The notes beneath the pieces were generated by a model, which saw only the letters and a list, made by a program, of their open reading frames with translations, searched no databases and was not told the origin of the DNA. Below, one piece after another: positions 1 through 8,298 of a stretch of DNA of 64,000 nt (position 1 is its first letter; each line of letters starts with the position of its first letter). Both the position numbers and the translations under genes were made by a program. The stretch comes from UBA6115 sp050953005 (GTDB lineage: Bacteria; Bacillota; Clostridia; Christensenellales; Aristaeellaceae). The DNA lies in the NCBI GenBank assembly GCA_050953005.1, contig JBMNLV010000003.1, forward strand, positions 124,001 through 188,000, in the 5' to 3' direction.

Positions 1-1
1 T

Positions 2-319
2 CTCTTGGCCATTGACCGGTGCCTGCGCCCGGCCAGCGCGGTCAAGATTCCGCTAATGGCCCCCCATGTGCAATCTAAAGTGCCCATTGCCACAGCAGAG
101 CGCGCACCCTTCATCAGCCTGCCCATTGAAGACAGCGAAGGCTATGTCATGGCGGAAACCATTGTGGTTTACCCACCGGGCATCCCAGTGGTGGTGCCCG
201 GCGAACTAATGAATCTGCAGGCGATTCGTTACCTGCTGGCGGCACGCGAGGCGCATAATACAATCTTGCGTTCCCGTTCGGACATCGACGGACAGGTCGC
301 TGTGCTGCGTGATGCCTGA
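2..319 (+). CDS. Orn/Lys/Arg decarboxylase, C-terminal fragment (window edge)
   Basis: Only the last ~105 codons are present; the reading frame is open to the left edge. The sequence YPPGIPVVVPGE is the typical C-terminal signature of the fold-type I, PLP-dependent Orn/Lys/Arg decarboxylase family, which makes polyamine precursors from basic amino acids. The PLP lysine and main catalytic domain lie outside the window, so the substrate cannot be told. The frame ends in TGA and is followed by ~115 bp of intergenic DNA before the foldase gene. Confidence 0.8.
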   Translation, partial: LLAIDRCLRPASAVKIPLMAPHVQSKVPIATAERAPFISLPIEDSEGYVMAETIVVYPPGIPVVVPGELMNLQAIRYLLAAREAHNTILRSRSDIDGQVAVLRDA

Positions 320-435
320 TGCTCCCGGCTTCATGTGTGAAGTTTCTGTAACATCTGTGCACTTTGCTTGCCCGATATAATGTGCTGTGACATAATAAAG
401 CGGTAAAATCGACCGCAAATGAAAGGAACCCCGTC

Positions 436-1818
436 ATGAAAAAAACTATTCTTGTATTGTTGCTGTCCTTGATGATGACTCTGTCATCCTTTACAGCCTT
501 GGCACAGGAACAGCCTGCCCCTGCTCAGGATCCGGTGCTGGCAACCGTCAATGGCATTGAGATTACCAAAAGTCAAGTACAAAAACAGATTCCCGTTTTC
601 CTCAACAGCCAGTACATCGCTGACGCGTCTGATTATCGTTCAGTGCTTGACGTGATGATTCGCCGCGAGGTCCTGCTTAAAAAAGTGCGCGACATGGGCT
701 TTGACCGGTTCAGCCCCCAGGAAGAAGAGTCTTTCGCGGCAGAAGCCGAAAAGCAATGGCAGGACGCGCTTAACTATTATGCGGATTATTATCAATCCGA
801 AGATACCCAGCAAGCGCGCGAAGAGGCTCTCAAACAGGCAGAGACACTTTTCGCCAATGAGGGTGTCAACTATGAATTGGTGTTGGCTGACGTGCGTGAT
901 GCCGCTTCCATGGACCGCATGAAGGATTATCTGCTGGCAGGCTATACGCCCAGCGAAGAGGAAATCCAGAAGACCTTCCTGGAAATCGGCGCCATGTATG
1001 AAAAAAGCTTCGCCAATGAAATCGCTCAATATGAGTACATGACCCAGTTCGCCGGCCAGAGCAGCTGGTACACTCCGGAAGGCTATCGCGGCGTCATACA
1101 CATCCTGCTCACGCCCGATGAAGCTTTAATGGAAACCTATCGCAACCTGAGCGCCAGGTTTGAAGAACAAAAACAAACTGATGAAGTTCCCCTGGAAGAC
1201 AGCGCGCCTGAGACCAGCGATACACACACTGCGCAGCAGGAGCCAGAAGTAAGCCAGCAAATGGTGGATGAGGCGCGCCAGGCAGTCATGGATTCTCGCA
1301 AAGCTGAAATCGACTTGATTTATAACCGCCTGCAGCGCGGCGAGAGCTTTGTGGATCTTGTGCGGGAATACGGCGAGGATCCGGGCATGACCAATGAGGA
1401 TAACCTTGCCAATGGTTATGCCGTACACCGCCAGTCCATCATCTATGACCCCGTATTCACCGCCGCTGCCTTCGCAGACAACATGCAAAAGCCGGGTGAT
1501 GTCAGCCAGCCCGTGCTGGGCAGCTATGGTATCCACATTGTCCAGTACCTGCGCGATGTGCCATCCGGGCTGATCATGACGGATACCATCCGCCAGGAAA
1601 TCGAGGACTATCTCCTGGCAATCAAGCAAAACGAGGTATTTACCACAGCCTATGCATCCTGGCAGACCCAGGAGGAGATCGTTTACTTCCAGGATGTCAT
1701 AGATCAAGTCACCGCCGAGGCCGTCCAAATGCTGCAGTCCCCGGAGGAATTGCCACTGGAGGCGCTGCCGGGCATTGAAGAAGAAAATCATGACGATTCC
1801 CCGCCACTGACGCCCTGA
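436..1818 (+). CDS. Secreted parvulin-type peptidyl-prolyl isomerase (PrsA/SurA-like foldase)
   Basis: A 460-aa protein with a clear Sec signal peptide (MKK, hydrophobic core, cleavage near ALAQ) and no lipobox cysteine, so it is probably released or anchored only by its signal. Residues ~30-110 resemble the SurA N-domain (VNGIEITKSQVQKQIP). Residues ~285-380 form a parvulin domain, with the pattern GESFVDLVREYGEDPG...GSYGIHIVQYL. The family helps fold secreted proteins outside the membrane. The C-terminal tail is acidic and Pro-rich. The start is supported by AAAGGAA 8 bp upstream. A TATAAT-like box lies at 376-381 but has no convincing -35. Confidence 0.85.
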   Translation: MKKTILVLLLSLMMTLSSFTALAQEQPAPAQDPVLATVNGIEITKSQVQKQIPVFLNSQYIADASDYRSVLDVMIRREVLLKKVRDMGFDRFSPQEEESFAAEAEKQWQDALNYYADYYQSEDTQQAREEALKQAETLFANEGVNYELVLADVRDAASMDRMKDYLLAGYTPSEEEIQKTFLEIGAMYEKSFANEIAQYEYMTQFAGQSSWYTPEGYRGVIHILLTPDEALMETYRNLSARFEEQKQTDEVPLEDSAPETSDTHTAQQEPEVSQQMVDEARQAVMDSRKAEIDLIYNRLQRGESFVDLVREYGEDPGMTNEDNLANGYAVHRQSIIYDPVFTAAAFADNMQKPGDVSQPVLGSYGIHIVQYLRDVPSGLIMTDTIRQEIEDYLLAIKQNEVFTTAYASWQTQEEIVYFQDVIDQVTAEAVQMLQSPEELPLEALPGIEEENHDDSPPLTP

Positions 1819-1866
1819 CGCTGTTGATCCTCATGAGTCTACTGCCGCCTTGTGGCTGCCGTTTGA

Positions 1867-1895
1867 TTGAAGCCTCAGGCACAATCATGTACAAT
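1867..1895 (+). promoter_or_regulatory. Candidate sigma-A promoter of dnaE
   Basis: TTGAAG (1867-1872) and TACAAT (1890-1895) are separated by 17 bp and lie just upstream of the strong ribosome site AAGGAGGG of dnaE. Read by eye only. Confidence 0.5.
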
Positions 1896-1918
1896 GGAGG
1901 CGCACAAGGAGGGTTTTA

Positions 1919-4900
1919 ATGGCTTTTGCACACCTGCATCTGCATACGGAGTTCAGCTTGCTGGATGGTGCCTGTCGCATCGGGCCCCTGGCCAGACGGT
2001 TGAAAGAATTGGGTATGGATGCCTGCGCGATCACTGACCACGGCGCCTTATATGGCGCTGTGGACTTTTACAAGGAAATGAAAGCGCATGGCATCCATCC
2101 GGTGATTGGGTGCGAAGTATATCTTGCTCAGGACATGTATGAAAAAAGTGGTGCCAACCGGGAATACAGCCATTTGATTCTACTGTGCGAGAATATGGAA
2201 GGCTACAGAAACCTGATGAAGCTTTCCAGCGCGGGTTTCACTGAAGGTTTTTACTATAAACCCCGGATTGATCTCAAGATGCTGGAAACCCACGCAAAAG
2301 GACTGATCGCAGCCTCCGCCTGTCTGTCGGGCGAACTGCCCAAATTGCTGCTGGAGGGCCGTTATGAGGATGCCAAGGCCCACGCGTTGCTGATGCAACG
2401 TATCATGGGCAGGGGAAACTATTTCATTGAGTTGATGGATCATGCCTTGTTAGAACAAAAGCAGGTGATACCAAAGCTGATCGCGCTGTCCGAGGATACG
2501 GGTATACCGCTGATTGTAACCAATGACTGCCACTATCTGCGGCGAGAGGACGCACGCGCGCAGGAAGTGCTCGTGTGCATCCAGACCGGCAAGACGCTGG
2601 AGGACAGCCAGCGCATGCGCATGGAGACAGAGGAAATGTACCTCAAAAGCGAGCAGGAGATGCGTGCGCTGTTCCCCCATCTTGGCGAGGCGATTTCGCG
2701 CACCCATGACATTGCAATGCGCTGCCGGGTGGATTTTGACTTCTCCGCCCATCATCTGCCGCATTATATCCCCGGCAAGGACACAGGTGAAAGCAACCCG
2801 CAGTTGCTCAGACGGCTGTGCCAGGAAGGTTTTATTGCCCGCTATCCGGATCAGCCTGAAGCTGCCAGGCAGCGGCTTGCATATGAGCTTGATGTGATCA
2901 ACTCCATGGGTTTTGTGGATTATTTCCTGATCGTCTGGGATTTTATCCGCTACGCGCGTGAGCAGGATATCATGGTAGGGCCGGGGCGCGGCAGCGGCGC
3001 AGGCAGCATCGTAGCCTACTGTCTGAATATCACGCAGCTGGATCCGATGAAATACCATCTGCTGTTTGAACGTTTTCTTAATCCGGAGCGTGTCTCGCTG
3101 CCTGACCTGGATATCGACTTGTGTTATGAGCGACGTCAGGAAGTAATTGACTACGTAGCCGACAAGTACGGCCATGACCATGTGGCGCAGATTATCACCT
3201 TCGGCACCATGGCCGCGCGCGGCGTGGTTCGTGATGTGGGCAGGGTGCTGGGCTATACCTATCAGGAAACCGACCAGGTCGCCAAGCTGATCCCAATGGA
3301 GCTGAACATGACCCTGGAGCGTGCGCTGGAACAAAACCCCCAGCTGCGCGAACTGAGCCTGACTGACCCCCGCGTCAAGCGCCTGCTGGACACCGCCGCC
3401 CTGCTGGAGGGCATGCCGCGCCACGCTGCCACACACGCCGCCGGAGTATTGATCACGCAAGAGCCGCTAACAAACTATGTCCCCTTGCAGACGAATGACT
3501 CCGTGATTACCACCCAGTATGCGATGGGCAATATTGCGGAACTGGGGTTGTTAAAGACTGATTTTCTGGGTCTGAGAACACTGACCGTCATCCGCGATAC
3601 GCTTAAGCTGATGGAAAGCGCCGGCGTTTTTATCACAGAGGATCAAATACCCATAGATGATCCAGAAGTTTACCAAATGCTCTCCCGCGGAGACACGGGC
3701 GGCGTGTTTCAGTTGGAAAGCGCGGGTATGCGCAGCTTTATCGCAGAGCTCAAGCCGGAACGCTTTGAGGATATCATCGCAGCCATTTCGTTGTACCGCC
3801 CAGGGCCCATGGCCTCCATCCCGCGCTTTATCCAGGGCAAGAATCATCCTGAGACCATCCGCTACACCACGCCCGAGTTGGAGCCTATTCTAAGCGTCAC
3901 CTATGGATGCATGGTCTACCAGGAGCAGGTCATGCAGATTGTGCGCGATTTGGCAGGTTTCAGTTATGGACGCAGCGATGAGATCCGCCGCGCCATGAGT
4001 AAGAAAAAGCATGAAGTGATGGCGCGGGAGCGCGAAGCTTTTATCCATGGCGATCAGGCCGCCGGCGTGCCTGGCTGCCTGAAAAACGGCATTTCCCTCG
4101 CTGCCGCGCAAAACATTTACGATGAGATGATTGCCTTTGCCAGCTATGCCTTCAACAAATCCCACGCCGCGCCCTACGCGCTTTTAAGCGTCAAGACCGC
4201 CTGGCTCAAATGCCATTATCCCGCGGAATTCATGGCCGCGTTAATCAATTCCTACCTGGGCGCAGCCGGCAAGGTGGCCACCTATGTACAATACTGCCGG
4301 CGCAACAGCATTCCGGTGCTGGCGCCTTCCATCAACCACTCCGGAGTCAAGTTTGTCGTGGATGACAGTTCACGCGGTATGCGGGGCATACGCTTTGGCC
4401 TCAACGCCATCAAGAGCCTGGGTGAAAAGGCGGCCATGGCCATTGTGAACGAACGGTCCAACAACGGCTCCTTCCGGGACATCTTCGACTTTTGCGCGCG
4501 CCTGGATGGAGGAGAGGTCAACAAACGCGCCGTGGAAGCGCTGATCAAGGCGGGAGCCTTCGATGGCCTGGGCGGTAATCGCGTGCAGTGCATGCAGGTA
4601 TATGAGGCTGTCATGGACGCCCAGGCTAAAAACAGGCGCGGCCTGCACCGAAACCAGCTTTCCTTGTTTGACAGCGCCTTTGAGGACAACCGCTTTGCCT
4701 TCCCTCGAACCTACCCGGACATCGCAGAATATCCTCAGTCTACACTGCTGGCGATGGAAAAGGAGGTAACCGGGGTATACATCAGCGGCCATCCGTTGGA
4801 CGCCTACGCAGACATGCTGGAGCAATTGCCCTGGTCCACCCAGGCGCTGGAAGATCTGACCGAACGCGAGGATCGCGGGCTGGGTGAGGACGGGCGTCTG

Positions 4901-5428
4901 GTTGATTTGGGCGGTCTGGTAGCTGGTATCAAGCAAAAAGCCACCCGCAAAGGTGACTTGATGGCCTTTGTGACACTGGAGGACTTAACAGGTCAGGTAG
5001 AGTGCCTGTTTTTCCCGCGGATATGGGAACAATATGCCCACTTGGTGCGCGAGGATCTGGCGGTGCTGCTGAGCGGGCGGCTGTCGATTCAGGAGGACAG
5101 GCCCATCAGTCTGATAGTCAATACGGTGCAGCCGCTGACGCCAAGCGCAAAAGCTGAACAATCAGATCAGCCGCCTGACGATACCTTTCTTGCCAAGGAC
5201 GCTCCAATCAAGCTATACTTAAGCATCGACCGCGCGCAAATGCCAGCCTGCGAAGCGCTGCTGAAGCAGACACCAGGCAGCATCCCGGTATTTCTGTACC
5301 TGGAAGCCGAGCAGCAAACATTATTGGCGCCGCGGGACTGGTGGGTGATGGATGCGCTGGATGCGCGGGCAGACTTGCTGACAATCCTTCACAGCAATCA
5401 AGTCAAGGTGGTGAACAAGACAACATGA
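1919..5428 (+). CDS. dnaE: DNA polymerase III alpha subunit, DnaE type
   Basis: A 1169-aa replicative polymerase. It starts with the PHP domain (HLHLHTEFSLLDG at the N-terminus, AITDHGALYG soon after). The polymerase core has GPGRGSGAGSIVAY, the catalytic PDLDIDL near residue 396 and the third acidic position in KTDFLGLRTL near 546, so it should be active. KSHAAPYALLS and a C-terminal HhH plus OB-fold region (~995 onward, LGGLVAGIKQKATRKGDLMAFVTLEDLTG) follow. Length and order match DnaE1. AAGGAGGG sits 5 bp before ATG. The TGA stop overlaps the ATG of the next gene (ATGA), which suggests translational coupling. Confidence 0.97.
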   Translation: MAFAHLHLHTEFSLLDGACRIGPLARRLKELGMDACAITDHGALYGAVDFYKEMKAHGIHPVIGCEVYLAQDMYEKSGANREYSHLILLCENMEGYRNLMKLSSAGFTEGFYYKPRIDLKMLETHAKGLIAASACLSGELPKLLLEGRYEDAKAHALLMQRIMGRGNYFIELMDHALLEQKQVIPKLIALSEDTGIPLIVTNDCHYLRREDARAQEVLVCIQTGKTLEDSQRMRMETEEMYLKSEQEMRALFPHLGEAISRTHDIAMRCRVDFDFSAHHLPHYIPGKDTGESNPQLLRRLCQEGFIARYPDQPEAARQRLAYELDVINSMGFVDYFLIVWDFIRYAREQDIMVGPGRGSGAGSIVAYCLNITQLDPMKYHLLFERFLNPERVSLPDLDIDLCYERRQEVIDYVADKYGHDHVAQIITFGTMAARGVVRDVGRVLGYTYQETDQVAKLIPMELNMTLERALEQNPQLRELSLTDPRVKRLLDTAALLEGMPRHAATHAAGVLITQEPLTNYVPLQTNDSVITTQYAMGNIAELGLLKTDFLGLRTLTVIRDTLKLMESAGVFITEDQIPIDDPEVYQMLSRGDTGGVFQLESAGMRSFIAELKPERFEDIIAAISLYRPGPMASIPRFIQGKNHPETIRYTTPELEPILSVTYGCMVYQEQVMQIVRDLAGFSYGRSDEIRRAMSKKKHEVMAREREAFIHGDQAAGVPGCLKNGISLAAAQNIYDEMIAFASYAFNKSHAAPYALLSVKTAWLKCHYPAEFMAALINSYLGAAGKVATYVQYCRRNSIPVLAPSINHSGVKFVVDDSSRGMRGIRFGLNAIKSLGEKAAMAIVNERSNNGSFRDIFDFCARLDGGEVNKRAVEALIKAGAFDGLGGNRVQCMQVYEAVMDAQAKNRRGLHRNQLSLFDSAFEDNRFAFPRTYPDIAEYPQSTLLAMEKEVTGVYISGHPLDAYADMLEQLPWSTQALEDLTEREDRGLGEDGRLVDLGGLVAGIKQKATRKGDLMAFVTLEDLTGQVECLFFPRIWEQYAHLVREDLAVLLSGRLSIQEDRPISLIVNTVQPLTPSAKAEQSDQPPDDTFLAKDAPIKLYLSIDRAQMPACEALLKQTPGSIPVFLYLEAEQQTLLAPRDWWVMDALDARADLLTILHSNQVKVVNKTT

Positions 5429-5802
5429 ACAAAATGATACTGACCGTGCCAGCCAGCTGTGAATGGAGCCTGGTGGTTCGCACTGCCCTGGGAGCAGTGG
5501 GGGTACTCGCCACCCTGTCCATGGACGTGATTGATGATTTGCGCGCCGCGGTGGATGAGGCCTTTGAACTGGTCACCCATCAGGAGCGTATGGTAGAGAA
5601 TGTCACTCTGACATGTGAAATGGAGGACGGTAAGATCTACATCACACTGGAAGCTCAGCGCGCCGCTAATGCCCAGGACTGTGAAATGAAAGATCCCGAA
5701 GTTGCCCAGCTCATCATTGGGACCCTGGTAACAGAAGTCAAGCTGGAGGGGGATCACTGCGGTATCTACACCGTGCGAATGTCCTTGCCGACCGGAGCAT
5801 AA
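5425..5802 (+). CDS. RsbW/SpoIIAB-like anti-sigma factor, reduced
   Basis: A 125-aa protein that starts inside the dnaE stop codon (ATGA). DDLRAAVDEAFELV matches the N-box helix of the HATPase_c anti-sigma kinases RsbW and SpoIIAB. The later glycine boxes (DxGxG and GxGL) that bind ATP in the family are not recognisable, so kinase activity is doubtful. The very next gene encodes a SigB/SigF-type sigma factor, the usual partner, so sequestration of that sigma factor is the likely role. No anti-anti-sigma (STAS) gene is seen nearby. Function rests on the N-box plus context. Confidence 0.6.
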   Translation: MNKMILTVPASCEWSLVVRTALGAVGVLATLSMDVIDDLRAAVDEAFELVTHQERMVENVTLTCEMEDGKIYITLEAQRAANAQDCEMKDPEVAQLIIGTLVTEVKLEGDHCGIYTVRMSLPTGA

Positions 5803-5808
5803 TCAGCG

Positions 5809-6537
5809 ATGAACGCAGACGATATTCACAATGCCGCGATGCGGTATGCCACTGAGCAAACCCAGGAAGCCCTTGATGACGCCGTAGCTGTTGCCTTGCC
5901 GTTATGCAATGCGATTGCATCGCGTTTTGCCGGACGCGGAATTGAACTGGAGGATCTGCGCCAGGTGGCCGCCATGGCGCTGGTTAACGCGCTGCGCGGA
6001 TTTGATCCGGGGCGGGGGCTTCGGTTTACCACCTATGTCACCCCGACCATTACCGGCACGGTACGCAACTACATCCGAGACAAAGCGCAACTGATGCGCA
6101 CACCCAGAGGGCTTCGCGAGCAAGGCATGCAAATGGACAGGGCGCTTGAGCAAATGACTCAGAGGATGCACCGGGAACCTACGATTCCTGAAATCGCCGA
6201 TCATCTGGGCTGGACAATTGAGCAGGTGATCGCTGTTCATGCCTCGCGCGAAAAATCCCAGGTATCTTCTCTGGATGCGCAGGATGAAAACGGCATGATG
6301 GTTTTTGACCATCTGGGCATTGCTGAAAAAGGCTTTGAAGACTTTGAAATGCGCGAGGATCTGCGCAAAGCGCTGATGACCCTGACGCAGCAGGAGCGCG
6401 CGCTGATCAGATTGCGCTTCCAGGAGCAACTTTCCCAGCAAGCCAGCGCGCGCAAGATGAACTTGACGCAAATGCAGGTGTCCCGAATGGAGCGCCGCAT
6501 ACTGCGTACGCTCAGGGGCGTCATGCAAGCTTCCTGA
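5809..6537 (+). CDS. RNA polymerase sigma factor, SigB/SigF/SigG family
   Basis: A 242-aa group 3 sigma-70 factor. Region 2 is clear (GIELEDLRQVAAMALVNALR, then GLRFTTYVTPTITGTVRNYIRD). Region 3 follows (RTPRGLREQGMQMD, EPTIPEIADHLGWTIEQV), then region 4 with a helix-turn-helix (LTQQERALIRLRFQEQLSQQ). Region 1 is absent, as usual for the group. It lies 6 bp after the RsbW-like gene, so the two form a likely sigma/anti-sigma module cotranscribed with dnaE. The regulon cannot be read from this window. Confidence 0.88.
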   Translation: MNADDIHNAAMRYATEQTQEALDDAVAVALPLCNAIASRFAGRGIELEDLRQVAAMALVNALRGFDPGRGLRFTTYVTPTITGTVRNYIRDKAQLMRTPRGLREQGMQMDRALEQMTQRMHREPTIPEIADHLGWTIEQVIAVHASREKSQVSSLDAQDENGMMVFDHLGIAEKGFEDFEMREDLRKALMTLTQQERALIRLRFQEQLSQQASARKMNLTQMQVSRMERRILRTLRGVMQAS

Positions 6538-6545
6538 TATCTTTG

Positions 6546-7379
6546 ATGAAGCGCAGACCGCTGGTCGACCGCCTGGTGGATGCCAGGTTGTGTGAAGACA
6601 ACAAACAAGCCGCTGCCCTGGTCATGGCCGGTTTGGTGTTGGTTAACGGTCAGCCCGCGCGCGCCGGGCAGATCTTACGTCCCGGCGATGTCATTCGTGT
6701 GAAGCGGCAGGGCATGCCATATGCCTCCAAGGGCGGATTGAAGCTGGATGGAGCCTTGGCTGCTTTCGGCGTGAATCCGACAGGTTGCGTTTGCCTGGAC
6801 GCGGGAGCCTCCACCGGCGGCTTTACAGATTGTTTACTGCAGCATGGTGCCCGTTTGGTATATGCTGTTGACGTGGGATATGGCCAACTGACCGGCGCAC
6901 TGCGCCAAGACAGGCGGGTGGTCAACCTGGAGCGCACCAACCTGGCAAACCCGAAACTGCGCTCACTCTCCCCCATCCCGCAGTTGGCCACCTGTGATTT
7001 AAGCTACCTGTCCCTGCTGGACGCGGTGCCGTTGTACAAAACCATCATGGGCGCACAAGGCAGCCTGCTGGCGCTGGTCAAGCCCTTGTTTGAGATTGAG
7101 GACGCGGCCGCGCGGCGTGAGGGAAGCATTGAGAAAAGCGCCTACGCGCCGATGCTGAGCCGCCTGGCACAACAGCTCAATCAACAGGAGGATACACAGG
7201 TCATCAACGTGTGCGCAAGCCCGATCACCGGAAACGCCGGTACACTGGAATTCTTTTTTCATCTGGAGTTCGGATCAAACCGATATGCGGTTGATCTGCG
7301 ACAAGCCATTGACAGCAGCGTGGATGCAGCCCTGCGCATCCAACCTTACAAGAAAGCAGGTGACCTCACCATTGAATAA
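6546..7379 (+). CDS. tlyA: TlyA-family rRNA 2'-O-methyltransferase
   Basis: A 277-aa protein with an N-terminal S4 RNA-binding domain (DRLVDARLCEDNKQAAALVMAGLVLVNGQ) and a FtsJ-like SAM methyltransferase domain (CLDAGASTGGFTDCLL). The catalytic positions of the family are visible: K in YASKGGLKL, D in CDLSYLSLL and K in LVKPLFE. Known members methylate cytidine 2'-OH in 16S and/or 23S rRNA. ATG at 6546 is preferred over the adjacent TTG at 6543. No strong ribosome site is seen, but the gene starts 8 bp after the sigma factor stop. Confidence 0.93.
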   Translation: MKRRPLVDRLVDARLCEDNKQAAALVMAGLVLVNGQPARAGQILRPGDVIRVKRQGMPYASKGGLKLDGALAAFGVNPTGCVCLDAGASTGGFTDCLLQHGARLVYAVDVGYGQLTGALRQDRRVVNLERTNLANPKLRSLSPIPQLATCDLSYLSLLDAVPLYKTIMGAQGSLLALVKPLFEIEDAAARREGSIEKSAYAPMLSRLAQQLNQQEDTQVINVCASPITGNAGTLEFFFHLEFGSNRYAVDLRQAIDSSVDAALRIQPYKKAGDLTIE

Positions 7380-8298
7380 GCACGATTCCGTATGGGATGA
7401 CCCGCAGTTGCTCAAGAAAAAACGCATTATCGGCATTCTTAGCATAGCAGGGGTGCTGGTGTTGTTTGTTGTGCTGACTTTCCTGCTGCGCAAACCGCTG
7501 ATGGATGCCATCAAAGACAAAGCCAGTTTCCGGGATTGGATGCAGGAAACAGGATTTTGGAAATATCCGCTGATGGTGGGCATCATGGCGCTCCAGGTCA
7601 TCGTCGCCTTCATTCCGGGCGAACCTATTGAGATTTTAGCCGGCTATATTTTCGGCGCCTGGGGCGGGTTGCTCTTGTGCCTGCTGGGTTCTGCCCTGGG
7701 CAGCATGCTGATTATCCTGACTGTGCGCAAGCTTGGGATGAAATTTGTGACTCTCTTTGTAGAACGCGAGCAATTTGAAAACCTCAAGTTTTTTCAAAAC
7801 CCCAAGAAGCGGGACATCACCATCTTCATAGTGTTCCTGATTCCGGGAACACCCAAGGACATTTTGACCTACTTAAGCGGCCTGGTGCCCATGCACATGG
7901 GCAAATTCATCCTGATTACCAGCGTGGCACGCATCCCCTCCATTATCACCTCCACCATAGGCGGCAGTATGCTTGGGCACCAGAAATATAAAATCGCCAT
8001 CCTGGTGTTTGCTGTTACCGCAATTCTGACGCTTGGAGCGATGCTGGCGTATAAAGGCTGGCAAAAGCGTCAGGAGAAGCCGGAAAAGGCGAGGCCGATA
8101 ACGCCGCAAACGCTGTCCAATGAGTCGCAGCAAGCGCCTGATCAGCAGATTTCAGCCCCATCCCCAAAAGATCAGCCGTCCATGCTACTAAAAGTATCTC
8201 ATGTTAAGGCGGAGACCCAGGTCGCTCCCCCATACGAAGGTCCGTCACAGCAGGCGCAGCAAGAAAAAAAGGAAGCTGACAATGTTCAAACCCAGTGA
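7372..8298 (+). CDS. TVP38/TMEM64 (VTT/DedA-like) membrane protein
   Basis: A ~308-aa protein with an N-terminal membrane helix (IIGILSIAGVLVLFVVLTFLL) and a VTT domain: FIPGEPIEILAGYIFGAWGGLLLCLLGSALGS and later FLIPGTPKDILTYLSGLVP...ARIPSIITSTIGGSMLG. The family is linked to lipid handling or scrambling in membranes. The last ~60 residues are a Gln/Pro-rich cytoplasmic tail of unknown role. TTG at 7372 is chosen because AGCAGGTG lies 5-10 bp upstream and upstream starts would overlap tlyA heavily. It overlaps the tlyA end by 8 bp and the next gene by 17 bp, implying one operon. Confidence 0.82.
   Translation: MNKHDSVWDDPQLLKKKRIIGILSIAGVLVLFVVLTFLLRKPLMDAIKDKASFRDWMQETGFWKYPLMVGIMALQVIVAFIPGEPIEILAGYIFGAWGGLLLCLLGSALGSMLIILTVRKLGMKFVTLFVEREQFENLKFFQNPKKRDITIFIVFLIPGTPKDILTYLSGLVPMHMGKFILITSVARIPSIITSTIGGSMLGHQKYKIAILVFAVTAILTLGAMLAYKGWQKRQEKPEKARPITPQTLSNESQQAPDQQISAPSPKDQPSMLLKVSHVKAETQVAPPYEGPSQQAQQEKKEADNVQTQ

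Noticed and set aside
2450..3460. Long open frame on the minus strand inside dnaE (336 codons)
   Set aside because: It lies wholly antisense to the conserved polymerase core, has no ribosome site or recognisable domain, and reflects the GC-rich codon pattern of dnaE. The same holds for other long antisense frames, for example inside relA, ruvB and recG.
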